This document shows, piece by piece, positions 41,812-50,498 of a DNA stretch of 64,000 nt. A model generated the notes under the pieces. It did not search any database. It saw only the letters and a list, made by a program, of their open reading frames with translations, and was not told the origin of the DNA. The position numbers and the translations under genes were made by a program. The stretch's first letter is position 1. The number at the start of each line of letters is the position of its first letter. Source of the DNA: Haloplanus sp. HW8-1 (GTDB lineage Archaea > Halobacteriota > Halobacteria > Halobacteriales > Haloferacaceae); contig NZ_CP098518.1 in assembly GCF_023703795.1 (NCBI RefSeq), forward strand, positions 1,240,001 through 1,304,000, written 5' to 3'.

Positions 41812-44223
41812 CTACCCCGTCGGCGCCCCGGCCGGCGGCGCGACGGCGGCCTGCCGGTCGGCGTTGGACTCGCTCGACCAGGACAGATCGCCGGCGTAGT
41901 GGAAGGCCGTGTGGTCCTGCGTGGGGTCGACGACGGTCAGTGCGAACCAGCCGTTGTCGAGCAACGCCGCGACGTCCTCGTGGGCGGCGAGGGCGTCGGT
42001 CACCCGGTCGACCGGCGCGTGGATCACGGCCGAAAGCCGGAGCGGCTGGTGGTGGGGGTCGTCGTCGGTCGCCATCACCGACTGGAGGGGGAGCCCGGTC
42101 ATCAGGTCGCCCCCGTTGCCCTGGTACACGCCGACGTTGCCCACGGGGTTGTGGGTGATCTTCGATCCGCTCCCGTAGACGGCGTTGTCGACGGTCGCGA
42201 AGTAGTACTGTGCGTTGATCCACTGGGTAACGACCAATGGCCCGGAGAGGATGGCGGCCAGTGCCTCGCCGTCCGGATCGGTGCGCCAGTCGTAGGAGTG
42301 GAGGAAGGCGCGACCGTCGAGATCTAGCCCGGCAGTGAGTTCGCGCGGACCGACGACGAAGCCGGCATTGCCGGCCAGTCCCCACTCCGGCCGGGTCTCC
42401 GCCCAGTCGACCGCCCGGCGTTCCACCTCGTGGACGGCCGACGTACCGTCCACACCCAGTGCCTCGGTCCGCTCCGCGACTGCGCCGGCGCGGGCGGTCT
42501 CCAGGTCCGCACGGAGCCGTTCGACGTCGTCCGCGTGGCTCTCGGGGACCGGATCGGTGTACAGGCTGATCTCGTCCGTCGTCGTGTCGTGTTCGGCCGC
42601 GAGGAAGACGGTGTCCGTGGGCACGTCGAACCCGCGGTCACGGAGCGCCGCCTTGACTCGCTCGTCGTTACAGATCGTCGCGAGGACCCGCGCGTTCGGG
42701 CCGCCGGGGTTACCGGCACAGGCGCCACAGTCGAGGCTCGCGTCGAACGGGTTGTTGGTGGTCCGACTCGCGTGCCCCGTGAACACGACGAGGCGAGCGA
42801 ACGTCTCCCAGCCCATCGTCTCGAAGGCGCTCGCGGCGTAGTCGACGCGCTCTTCGAGCGTCATCCCCCGTGGGAGGTCCCCCTCGGCGTCCGGTTCGTG
42901 TTCGACCGTCGGCGCACAAAACGCGGCGGGGTCCGGGAGCCGCGCCTCGACGGCGTCGGCGAGATCGGAGACGCGGGCGGGGAGCAGCGTCCGGGCGGCC
43001 ACGGCGGCGCCGTACCCACTCCCGGCCGCCTCGACGAAGTTGAACGCCGTCGCCGCGTTCGAGGTGAGCGCCTCGACGACCGACCGACCGGCCTCGACGG
43101 CGTCACGCCAGCGGTCGTGGTCGGCCCGCCGTTCCTCGCAATCGTCCGCGGGCCGGTCGGCGATCCGGTGCCGTGCGTCGAGGATCGGCGGGCAGGCGTC
43201 GACGCTCACCTCGTCGTCGTACCCCTCGTAGCGCATCGGGACACCGAAGAATCCGGCGTAGCCGTGGGTCTCGTACGCGCCCGCGGCCTCGACGTGACGG
43301 CGGATGACCTCCGAGCGCGTATCGATACAGAAGACCAACTGGGCGTCGGGACGTTCGTCGTCCGCGCGATCCGACAGCGACGCGCTCGCGTCAGCGACGA
43401 CCCCCACGAGTTCGTCGCGATACGTCGCCTCCCACGCGGTCAGCCAGGCCTCGCGGAGGGGGACCGTCCCGTCGTCGTCGACGCCGCATTCCCGCGACTC
43501 CGACGGATCGAGCGGCGCGTCGAGTGCGTCGGCGAGCGCAAGCCGTACCGCGAGATAGCCGACGAGCGTGACGGGATATGCCGACTGCCAGTCGCCGTCG
43601 TCCGCGGCGCGCCGCTTGATGAGCCCCGTCCAGCCGGGCAGCGCGGTCAGGTGCGCCTCGAAGATGGACTCCCACCGATCGCTGGGGTGGTCCGCGAGGA
43701 GTTGCTCGACGGCCGCCACGGGCCGATCGGGGAGGTCGGCGAACGCCGTCCGATCGGGGAGTTCGGCGTCGTGACGGGCCAGGCTCCGGACGGCGCGGTA
43801 GAACCCCTGCTCGCGGTTCGGCATCGGCCACTTCGCCTGCCCCTCGTCGAGGAACGCCGCCAGCCACTTGACCACGAGACGGTCGACGCGATCCGTCGCC
43901 GTCTCGTCGGTCCCCGTCCCCGTCGCCGCCTCCATACGCGCCAGGAGCGCCTCGGGCGACGCGTCGTAGCCGCGGTCGGTCAGTTCGGTCCGCAGGCGTT
44001 CGGGGTCGATCCGTCCCGACTCCCAGGCCCGACGGAACACGTCGGCAGTCGGGTAGCCGTCGCCCCCGACGAGCCGCGTCCCCTCCCGGACGGCCTCCTC
44101 GAACGGCCGATCCTCGAAGCCGGCGAGCGGATTGGCCGTCACGAACGAGTGAAGCGGCCAGACCGACCCGACCGCCGTCGCCGCCCGCTCGACGCACTCG
44201 CGGATCTCGGTCTCAGTAGGCAT
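41812..44223 (-). CDS. dabA: DabA, inorganic carbon transporter subunit (DUF2309)
   Basis: Large peripheral subunit of 803 residues of the DAB (DabAB) dissolved inorganic carbon accumulation complex. The zinc-site residues known for bacterial DabA are in register: Cys299 and Asp301 in VFCIDTRSE, and His484 and Cys499 in FTGHASRTTNNPFDASLDCGA (in parts), with the 15-residue His-Cys spacing of the family. It has a beta-carbonic-anhydrase-like active site that hydrates CO2 vectorially, driven by ion flow through DabB. The start overlaps the dabB end by 11 bp. An acidic Asp/Glu-rich surface marks a halophile. Confidence 0.93.
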   Translation of the reverse strand: MPTETEIRECVERAATAVGSVWPLHSFVTANPLAGFEDRPFEEAVREGTRLVGGDGYPTADVFRRAWESGRIDPERLRTELTDRGYDASPEALLARMEAATGTGTDETATDRVDRLVVKWLAAFLDEGQAKWPMPNREQGFYRAVRSLARHDAELPDRTAFADLPDRPVAAVEQLLADHPSDRWESIFEAHLTALPGWTGLIKRRAADDGDWQSAYPVTLVGYLAVRLALADALDAPLDPSESRECGVDDDGTVPLREAWLTAWEATYRDELVGVVADASASLSDRADDERPDAQLVFCIDTRSEVIRRHVEAAGAYETHGYAGFFGVPMRYEGYDDEVSVDACPPILDARHRIADRPADDCEERRADHDRWRDAVEAGRSVVEALTSNAATAFNFVEAAGSGYGAAVAARTLLPARVSDLADAVEARLPDPAAFCAPTVEHEPDAEGDLPRGMTLEERVDYAASAFETMGWETFARLVVFTGHASRTTNNPFDASLDCGACAGNPGGPNARVLATICNDERVKAALRDRGFDVPTDTVFLAAEHDTTTDEISLYTDPVPESHADDVERLRADLETARAGAVAERTEALGVDGTSAVHEVERRAVDWAETRPEWGLAGNAGFVVGPRELTAGLDLDGRAFLHSYDWRTDPDGEALAAILSGPLVVTQWINAQYYFATVDNAVYGSGSKITHNPVGNVGVYQGNGGDLMTGLPLQSVMATDDDPHHQPLRLSAVIHAPVDRVTDALAAHEDVAALLDNGWFALTVVDPTQDHTAFHYAGDLSWSSESNADRQAAVAPPAGAPTG

Positions 44224-45700
44224 CGTACTCCTCCCGGTCGGTCAGCAGGGTCGTCGACGGTGGCCGGGTCGCGTTCAGCAGCGCCACGTAGAGGCGCGTG
44301 CTGTGGCGGTACAGCCCCGTCTCGATGGCGAGATACGCCCCGAGGAAGGCGACGGCGACCAGTCCGTGAACGACCGTCAGTTCGGCCGGCGCCGTGACGA
44401 CGGGCACCCCGGTCAGAACACGTCCGACGACGCGGTAGACCGCCGCGTACAGCGCGATGGCCGGCAGGAAGACCAGCGGGATGGCGACGAAGCGAACCGC
44501 CGCCGACGGCGTGGTCCGCGCGGCCGTCGTCCGCGCCGCGTGCATCGTGGTCAGGACGACGAGCCCCGTCAGCAACAGTCCGGCGTCCGCTTTGGCGCCC
44601 TTCCCGGTGAGCAGGGTGAAGATCCAGCCGCCGACGAGCGCGGTCGTCAACGTCACTGCGACGCCGGCGACGCCGAGCGCGTTCGTCTCCGATCCGGATT
44701 TCGGGGCCGTCTGCTCGACCTGACTTCCGGACGAGAGGAACCGGTGGGCCTTGTAGAAGCCGTGCAGGACGAGGTGAGCGAGCGCGGCGCCGAAGAACCC
44801 GAGGCCCGCCTGCATGATCATAAAGCCCATCTGTCCGACCGTCGAGCAGCCGAGCGTCCGCTTGACGTCGGACTGGACCGACTTCAGGAGCTTTCCCAGC
44901 AGCGCGCTGACCGCACCGACGACCACGATCAGGAGCATGAACTCCCCGTGGACGGTGACCACTGGGGCGACGCGGAGCAACAGCACGCCGCCCGCGTTGA
45001 CGAACCCGGCGTGCATCAGGGCCGACGCCGGGGTTGGCGCGGTCATCGAGGCGAGCAGCCAGGTGTGGAAGGGGACCAGCGCGGACTGGATCATCGCCGC
45101 CAGGAGTAGCGCGCCCGCCCCGACGAGCCACACTCCCGTAGGTACGGCGTCGGCGGCGGCGACGACCCCCGAGACGGTCGTCGCACCCGTCGACCACGAG
45201 AGCACTCCGAGTCCGAGGGCCAGAACCGCCCCGCTCGCGAGGAAGTACCGGCGAGCGAGGGCCGCCGCCGCCCGCGCCTGCGGCCATCCCTCGACGTGGC
45301 CGATCAGCGCCGCCATCACGAGTCCCATCGCCAGCCACGCGATCACGAACAACGCCACGTGATCGGCCGCGACGAGCGTCATCACGACGAGCGTGAAGGC
45401 GAACACGCCGGCGAAGAACCGTTCGACGCGCCGGTGACCGGCCATGTAGCGACGCGAGTAGCTGTGGACGATGCCGCCGAAGAAGGTGACCACGACCCAC
45501 ATCGAGACGGTGAGTCCGTCGACGACGAGAAGGCCCGACAGCTCCCACGAACCGCCGGTCTGAACGTGCGTGAGCAGCACGCCCAGACTCGCGAGCCACA
45601 GCACCCAGACGAGTCGCGTGAGAACGACCGGGGTGAGCGGCGTCGCGTTCGTCTCGTCCGGCAGTGCGCCGACGGTCGTCGAGGGATCTTCTGCGGTCAT
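44213..45700 (-). CDS. dabB: DabB, NuoL-like proton-conducting membrane subunit
   Basis: Membrane subunit of 495 residues with about 13 helices, of the proton-conducting transporter family (NuoL/MrpA-like), partner of DabA. Motifs are QSALVPFHTWLLASMTAPTPASALMHAGFVNAGG (in parts), KLLKSVQSDVKRTLGCSTVGQMGFM and LVLHGFYKAHRFLSSGS. It supplies the cation gradient energy for DabA. ATG 45700 is preferred to GTG 45721. The upstream spacer has a TTTAATAG box and repeated GAACGTT sites. Confidence 0.92.
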   Translation of the reverse strand: MTAEDPSTTVGALPDETNATPLTPVVLTRLVWVLWLASLGVLLTHVQTGGSWELSGLLVVDGLTVSMWVVVTFFGGIVHSYSRRYMAGHRRVERFFAGVFAFTLVVMTLVAADHVALFVIAWLAMGLVMAALIGHVEGWPQARAAAALARRYFLASGAVLALGLGVLSWSTGATTVSGVVAAADAVPTGVWLVGAGALLLAAMIQSALVPFHTWLLASMTAPTPASALMHAGFVNAGGVLLLRVAPVVTVHGEFMLLIVVVGAVSALLGKLLKSVQSDVKRTLGCSTVGQMGFMIMQAGLGFFGAALAHLVLHGFYKAHRFLSSGSQVEQTAPKSGSETNALGVAGVAVTLTTALVGGWIFTLLTGKGAKADAGLLLTGLVVLTTMHAARTTAARTTPSAAVRFVAIPLVFLPAIALYAAVYRVVGRVLTGVPVVTAPAELTVVHGLVAVAFLGAYLAIETGLYRHSTRLYVALLNATRPPSTTLLTDREEYDAY

Positions 45701-46001
45701 CGTCGATGTCGTCGTCCTCACCAGTACAACGAACGAAATGGCTATTAAATTCTTCTATTTTACCAGAACGTTCGTATATCTCGATTAAAAGAACGTTATA
45801 GTTTCTCACTGACGGGCGGTGACGTGCGCCGGTCGGGTGGGTGAGGCGGGGTCGCGGCGTGAACGGACGCGTCGGGAGTCGGCGCCGTCGGTCGTCGTGG
45901 ACGACGACACCGTTCCGAGACGACGAAGCGTTCGAAATCGAGGGAGACGTGGACGGTCCGTTCGCGTCGACGTGGTGGCGTCCGGGGGCGGGCCACCGGC
46001 G
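45701..46001. other. Intergenic region between dabB and Lrp gene
   Basis: About 300 bp without a credible gene. The left third is AT-rich and carries the dabB promoter; the remainder is GC-rich with only a low-quality Arg/Pro-rich frame (45796-45996, minus) that looks non-coding. Confidence 0.6.
45741..45797 (-). promoter_or_regulatory. dabB promoter with repeated GAACGTT sites
   Basis: Reading the minus strand toward dabB, a TATA-like ATTTAATAG (45742-45750) would give a leader of about 20 nt. Upstream lie GAACGTTC (palindrome, 45766-45773) and a second GAACGTT (45791-45797), 25 bp apart start to start. Spacing near two and a half helical turns suggests a dimeric or multimeric regulator. 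The Lrp/AsnC gene just upstream is an obvious candidate. Confidence 0.45.
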
Positions 46002-46466
46002 TCAGTCGCGGTCGAACTCGCCGAACGGCGTCGTCTCGTGACTCCGGACGAGCACCTCGTCGGCGACGGTCAGCCCCATATCGAGGAGCTCCTGGGCGAC
46101 GGGGGTGATGTCGCTGTCGGACTCCCCGACGGCGGTGACGAGCAGGTTCCGCTCGCCCGTGACCCGTTCCTGGACGGAGACGACGCCGTCGATGTCCAGA
46201 ATCTCCGAGACGAGTTCCCCGCGTTCGGGAATCGAAGCGGTACAGAACAGGAGCATCCGGAGCGGATACCCCGACCGCTGGTAGTCGACGTCGGCGCTGT
46301 ACCCTTTGATGATCCCGGCCGATTCGAGGCGGTGAATGCGCTTGCGGACCGTACTGTCCGAGGTGCCGGTTCGCTCCGCGATATCCCCCGACGACGTGTT
46401 CCGCGCGTCCGCCTGTAGCGCGTGGAGGATCGCTCGGTCCACGTCGTCGATGTCGTCGTCGGCCAT
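46002..46466 (-). CDS. Lrp/AsnC family transcriptional regulator
   Basis: DNA-binding regulator of 154 residues: N-terminal helix-turn-helix (LDxxILxxLQ-like AILHALQADARNTSSGDIAERTGTS, then STVRKRIHRLESAGIIKGY), followed by a ligand-binding RAM/ACT-like domain (IDGVVSVQERVTGERNLLVTAV). These form dimers and octamers that bind amino acids or related effectors. It is upstream of dabB on the same strand, about 300 bp away, so a regulatory link to carbon uptake is plausible but unproven. A CCTTTGTC element about 25 nt before the ATG may be its TATA box. Confidence 0.9.
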   Translation of the reverse strand: MADDDIDDVDRAILHALQADARNTSSGDIAERTGTSDSTVRKRIHRLESAGIIKGYSADVDYQRSGYPLRMLLFCTASIPERGELVSEILDIDGVVSVQERVTGERNLLVTAVGESDSDITPVAQELLDMGLTVADEVLVRSHETTPFGEFDRD

Positions 46467-46550
46467 GACCGTACGTTTCGCGGCCGCGACAAAGGAACTT
46501 CGGCTCCGGGGGGTCGGTGGCCGCCCTCGCTCGTCCGCCGTCGCGGGCTG

Positions 46551-48032
46551 TCAGTACCGGTAGGTCGGCCCGTCGTCGCCGTCCTCGACGGTGATGCCGA
46601 GGGCTTCGAGGTCGTCACGCAACCGGTCGGCGCGAGCGTAGTTGCCGGCCTCGCGTTCGGCCTCGCGCACGTCGAGGACGAGTTCGATCAGGTCGTCGGC
46701 GAGGTGGACCTCGCCCGTCGCCGTACCGCCGAAATCGAGCCCCAGTACGTCGCCAGCGAGGGCCTCGAACGTCTCGACGGCCCGGCGCAGACCGACGTAG
46801 TCGTACGGTGCCCCGTCGTCGACGTGGCGGTTGACCGCCGAGGCGAGTTCCAACAGCGCGGCCATCGCTTCGCGCACCCCGAAGTCGTCGTTCATCGCCG
46901 CGGCGAACTCCGCCCGGGTGCGGTCGACGGCCGCCCGGAGCGCCTCGTCGTCGGCCTTCGTCCGTGCGTCGACGCCGTCACAGGCGTCGACGGCCGCCTC
47001 GTAGGCGCGTTCGAGGCGCTCCCACCGCTCCCTTGCCTCCCTCATCGCCGCCTCGCTGTAGGTCTGTTTCGACCCGTAGTTGGTCGAGCAGTAGAACGTC
47101 CGGACGACGTTCGGCCCGAACTCCGCCAGCGCGTCGGTCACGTAGAAGTAGTTGCCGAGGCTGGAACTCATCTTCTCGCCCGCCGTCTCCAGCAGACCGG
47201 TGTGGAGCCAGTAGCGGGTGAACTGCTCGCCGGTCGCCGCCTCGCTCTGGGCGATCTCGTTCTCGTGGTGGGGGAAGACGAGATCGTGGCCGCCGACGTG
47301 GATGTCGATGGTGTCGTCGAGGTGGGTCATGCTCATCGCCGAGCATTCGACGTGCCACCCGGGCCGCCCCTCGCCCCAGGGAGAATCCCAGGTCTCGCCG
47401 CTCGGTGGGGTTCCGTCGAGCGGCCGGTCGTCCGGGCGGTGGTCGGCCACGTCGCTCGGCGCGACGCCGCCGGCCTTCCAGAGCGCGAAGTCCGCGGGGT
47501 GGCGCTTCTCGGACCGCTCCGATGGGTTGCCCTGGGCCTCCATCTCGTCGACCCGCTGGTTCGAGAGCGTTCCGTAGTCCTCGAACTCGGTCACGTCGAA
47601 GTAGACCGAGCCGTTCACCTCGTATGCGTAGCCCCGGTCGATCAGCGTCTCCACGAGGTCGACGATTTCGGGGACGTGTTCGGAGACGCGGGGATAGACG
47701 GTCGCCCGCTTCAGGTTCAGCCCGCGCATGTCCGCGATGACCGACGAGATGAACCCCTCCGCCACGTCGAGTTCCGACTCGCCGAGGTCGTCCTCGCCGA
47801 CCCGTGCGACGATCTTCTCGTTCACGTCGGTGAAGTTCTCGACGTGGCGCACGTCGTACCCGAGGTGGGAAAGCCACCGATGCATCACGTCGGCGTGGGT
47901 CCACACCCGGGCGTGCCCGAGGTGGGCGTCGTCCGAGACCGTCAGCCCACAGACGTACAACAGGACTTCCTCGCCCGCTGGCTCGAACTCCTCGCGGTCG
48001 CCGGTCAGCGTGTTGGTCACGGACAGCGTCAT
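46551..48032 (-). CDS. cysS: Cysteinyl-tRNA synthetase
   Basis: Class I synthetase of 493 residues that charges tRNA-Cys. The HIGH-type motif is HLGHARV after LYVCGLTVSDD (zinc cysteine included), the other zinc ligands fall in WHVECSAMS and HVGGHDLVFPHHENE, and the second class I motif is KMSSS rather than KMSKS. The DALR-like anticodon region and C-terminal helices are present. ATG 48032 is chosen because the family homology begins at MTLSVTNTLTG; the frame stays open far upstream in antisense of the next gene. Haloarchaea can carry this rather than the SepRS pathway. Confidence 0.95.
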   Translation of the reverse strand: MTLSVTNTLTGDREEFEPAGEEVLLYVCGLTVSDDAHLGHARVWTHADVMHRWLSHLGYDVRHVENFTDVNEKIVARVGEDDLGESELDVAEGFISSVIADMRGLNLKRATVYPRVSEHVPEIVDLVETLIDRGYAYEVNGSVYFDVTEFEDYGTLSNQRVDEMEAQGNPSERSEKRHPADFALWKAGGVAPSDVADHRPDDRPLDGTPPSGETWDSPWGEGRPGWHVECSAMSMTHLDDTIDIHVGGHDLVFPHHENEIAQSEAATGEQFTRYWLHTGLLETAGEKMSSSLGNYFYVTDALAEFGPNVVRTFYCSTNYGSKQTYSEAAMREARERWERLERAYEAAVDACDGVDARTKADDEALRAAVDRTRAEFAAAMNDDFGVREAMAALLELASAVNRHVDDGAPYDYVGLRRAVETFEALAGDVLGLDFGGTATGEVHLADDLIELVLDVREAEREAGNYARADRLRDDLEALGITVEDGDDGPTYRY

Positions 48033-48076
48033 CGGACGTGGATTCCGCGCCGAGGCATTAATATTTGAAGAAACGC

Positions 48077-48565
48077 TCACGCCGGGGTGGCGTCGAGCGC
48101 CGCTTCGACGACTCGGAGCGCCCGTCCGCCGTCCCGGCCGCCCACGGCGACGAGCAGGCGACCGTCCGCGACGCCGGCGGCCGCCACCTCGATTCCAGCG
48201 GCGTCGAGCCGTCCCAGAACGGTCCACAACGCCCGCGCGTCCACGTCGCCGATCGCGACGAGGGCCGTCGCCGAACCCGCGTCCGGGACGACCGCACGGT
48301 CCCCGACGGTCAGCGACGGCTCGCCGTTCGCGTCGTCGACGACGCCCACGCCCCGTTCGACGGTTACCCGTACGTCGCGAGCGGTCCGTTCGCGCTCTTC
48401 GAGATCCGCGGCGAACCGGCGCAGCGCGGCCGCGACGGCTTCCTCGCTGGCGTCGAGGCCGAGCGTCGCCGCCGCGGCGCGGTAGTTGACGACGTCGGCC
48501 CGGAGCGCCGCCAGCAGATACGGCCGCTCCCTGACGGCCTCGCGTGTGGCCTCGGCGATGGACAT
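48077..48565 (-). CDS. Conserved haloarchaeal ACT-like protein (DUF7523-like)
   Basis: Protein of 162 residues. The N-terminal helical part SIAEATREAVRERPYLLAALRADVVNYRAAA is conserved in haloarchaea (I recall DUF7523) and is followed by a helical region and two beta-rich segments (TALVAIGDVDARALWTVLGRLDAAGIEV, GRLLVAVGGRDGGRALRVVEAAL) resembling an ACT-like fold. That would suggest small-ligand sensing, but no ligand motif is seen. It lies 44 bp upstream of cysS on the same strand, possibly co-transcribed. Confidence 0.78.
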   Translation of the reverse strand: MSIAEATREAVRERPYLLAALRADVVNYRAAAATLGLDASEEAVAAALRRFAADLEERERTARDVRVTVERGVGVVDDANGEPSLTVGDRAVVPDAGSATALVAIGDVDARALWTVLGRLDAAGIEVAAAGVADGRLLVAVGGRDGGRALRVVEAALDATPA

Positions 48566-48892
48566 ACCCCCCGATGCGTTCCGGACGAGAAAAATCCGAC
48601 GACCCCACACGGATCCTATCCGATATGTTACAGAATCGCCCTTCGGATTAGGGTTATTGACGTGGGAAACGTCACCACGCATGTCGGTCGTCCCCGCCGA
48701 CGCTTCGGCGTTCGTCCCCCGCAGCGCCGACGCCGACTGTCCTCCCGGCAGCGCCACGGCCGCCCTCCGCACGCCGCGGACGACGTCGGAATTTTCGCTC
48801 GGCTCGGCGACGTGCCCCGCGACGACCGCTTTGCCGCTCCGGCGTGAATCAAAGTCTGTATATCGGGGTCGCCGCCTAGAGGTGGATACGAC
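48566..48892. other. Divergent intergenic region before proC
   Basis: A 327-bp gap between the ACT-like gene (minus) and proC (plus). It contains an inverted repeat TGACGT-5 nt-ACGTCA (48658-48674) overlapping a GGGTTATTG box, 27 nt before an ATG at 48681, and a TGTATATC box (48857-48864) for proC. The frame from 48681 runs 71 codons to 48896 but its product looks unlike a folded protein. Confidence 0.5.
48857..48864 (+). promoter_or_regulatory. TATA-like box of proC operon
   Basis: TGTATATC is centred about 32 nt before the proC ATG, giving a leader of about 5 nt. It is the only obvious promoter for proC-proB-proA. Confidence 0.45.
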
Positions 48893-49672
48893 ATGACTAC
48901 CGTGAGCGTCATCGGGTGTGGCCACATGGGGAGTGCCCTGATACAGGGGCTCTCCGCGGCCGGCACCCACAGGGTGACCGCATGCGACTTGGACACGGAC
49001 GCCCTCGAAGCCATCGAGCCGTACTGTGCGGAGACGACCACGGACGTCGCGTCGGCGACGGCCGGGGCGGAGGTGGTGTTCGTCGCCGTGACACCCGACG
49101 TGGTCGGGGCCGTCCTCGACGAACTCGACCTCTCGCCGGACCAGACGCTGGTCACCATCGCCGCCGGCGTCCCGCGGGACTTCGTGGCGGGCCACACCGA
49201 CGCGACGGTGGTGCGACTCATGCCAAACCTCGCCGCCGAGACGCGGACCATGGCCGCGGCGGTCGCCTGGGACGCCCCCGACGAGACAGTGGGCGAACTC
49301 CTCGACGACCTCGGCGAATACGTCGTGATCGACGAGGCGCTGATGGACGTGGCGACGGCCCTCAACGGTAGCGGGCCGGCCTTCGTCTACTATCTCATCA
49401 AGGCGATGCAGGAGAGCGGGGTCGCCGAGGGCATGGACCCGGCCGACGCCCGCACGCTCGCGGCCCAGACGTTCAAGGGTGCCGCCGAGACGGTCCTCCG
49501 CTCCGAGGAGTCACTCGAGGACCTGATCGACGCCGTCGCCACCGAGGGCGGCACGACCATCGAGGGGATGCGGGTCCTCTGGGAGAGCGACGCCGACGCC
49601 GCGGTGGCGGATGCCGTCCACGCGGCGGCCGACCGCTCGCGCGAACTCGCCGACGGGTTGGACGATGAATGA
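48893..49672 (+). CDS. proC: Pyrroline-5-carboxylate reductase
   Basis: Reductase of 259 residues for the last step of proline synthesis, P5C to proline with NAD(P)H. Rossmann motif: [17 protein letters not shown]. The C-terminal P5CR signature is [21 protein letters not shown] followed by [14 protein letters not shown] (end motif). Length is normal. It overlaps proB by 8 bp, with proB and proA following in pathway-reverse order; the three genes form one operon. Confidence 0.95.
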   Translation: MTTVSVIGCGHMGSALIQGLSAAGTHRVTACDLDTDALEAIEPYCAETTTDVASATAGAEVVFVAVTPDVVGAVLDELDLSPDQTLVTIAAGVPRDFVAGHTDATVVRLMPNLAAETRTMAAAVAWDAPDETVGELLDDLGEYVVIDEALMDVATALNGSGPAFVYYLIKAMQESGVAEGMDPADARTLAAQTFKGAAETVLRSEESLEDLIDAVATEGGTTIEGMRVLWESDADAAVADAVHAAADRSRELADGLDDE

Positions 49673-50498
49673 GGTCGTCGAACCCGAGGAGATCCAGCGG
49701 ACACGCGAGCTAGCTGCGGGTGCCGACCGCGTCGTCGTCAAGGCCGGGACGAACTCGCTGACCGACGAGGAGTCGAACCTCGACGACACGAAACTCGACA
49801 AACTCGTCGACGACATCGAGGATTTACTCTCGCGTGGCAAGGAGGTCCTGTTGGTCTCGTCCGGTGCCATCGGCGCCGGGCAGGGCCGGATCGACTACCC
49901 CACCGAGACCGTCGAGGAGTCACAGGCGCTCTCGACGGTCGGCCAGAGCCACCTGATGCGCCGCTACACCGAGAGTTTCGAGCGCTACGGCCGGACGGTC
50001 GCCCAGATCCTCCTGACGGATCACGACCTCGAGAACCCCGAACGGTTCACGAACTTCCGGAACACGGTCGAGACGCTACTGGACTGGGGTGTCGTCCCGA
50101 TCCTCAACGAGAACGACGCCGTCGCCACCGAGGAGATCCGCATCGGCGACAACGACATGCTCTCGTCGTCGGTCGCCGTCGGCATCGACGTCGACCTGCT
50201 GGTGACGCTCACCGACGTAGACGGGGTGTACACCGGCAACCCGAAGGCGGACGCGTCGGCCGAGCGCATCGAGGCGGTCGGCCGCAACTACGCCGAGGTA
50301 CAGGAACTCATCGACGCGAGTTCCGAAGACCAGTTCGGCGGCATCCGGACGAAAGTTCAGGGCGCGCGGGACGCGAGCGAACACGGCATCCCCGCCGTCA
50401 TCGCCGGGTCGGCCAAACCGGACGTGCTGGAGCGAATCGCTACTGGGAAACCCGTGGGGACCATATTCGTCCCCGTGAACGGAGTCATCGATGACTGA
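49665..50498 (+). CDS. proB: Glutamate 5-kinase
   Basis: Amino acid kinase of 277 residues that phosphorylates glutamate in the first step of proline synthesis. Motifs: [37 protein letters not shown] and [23 protein letters not shown] (in parts). The C-terminal PUA domain of bacterial ProB is missing, giving the short form. The ATG at 49665 overlaps the proC end by 8 bp; an in-frame earlier start lies within proC and is unlikely. The proA start overlaps its end by 8 bp. Confidence 0.93.
   Translation: MNEVVEPEEIQRTRELAAGADRVVVKAGTNSLTDEESNLDDTKLDKLVDDIEDLLSRGKEVLLVSSGAIGAGQGRIDYPTETVEESQALSTVGQSHLMRRYTESFERYGRTVAQILLTDHDLENPERFTNFRNTVETLLDWGVVPILNENDAVATEEIRIGDNDMLSSSVAVGIDVDLLVTLTDVDGVYTGNPKADASAERIEAVGRNYAEVQELIDASSEDQFGGIRTKVQGARDASEHGIPAVIAGSAKPDVLERIATGKPVGTIFVPVNGVIDD

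Noticed and set aside
45796-45996. 66-codon minus-strand frame upstream of dabB
   Set aside because: Arg/Pro-rich and unlike a protein; better read as spacer next to the dabB promoter.
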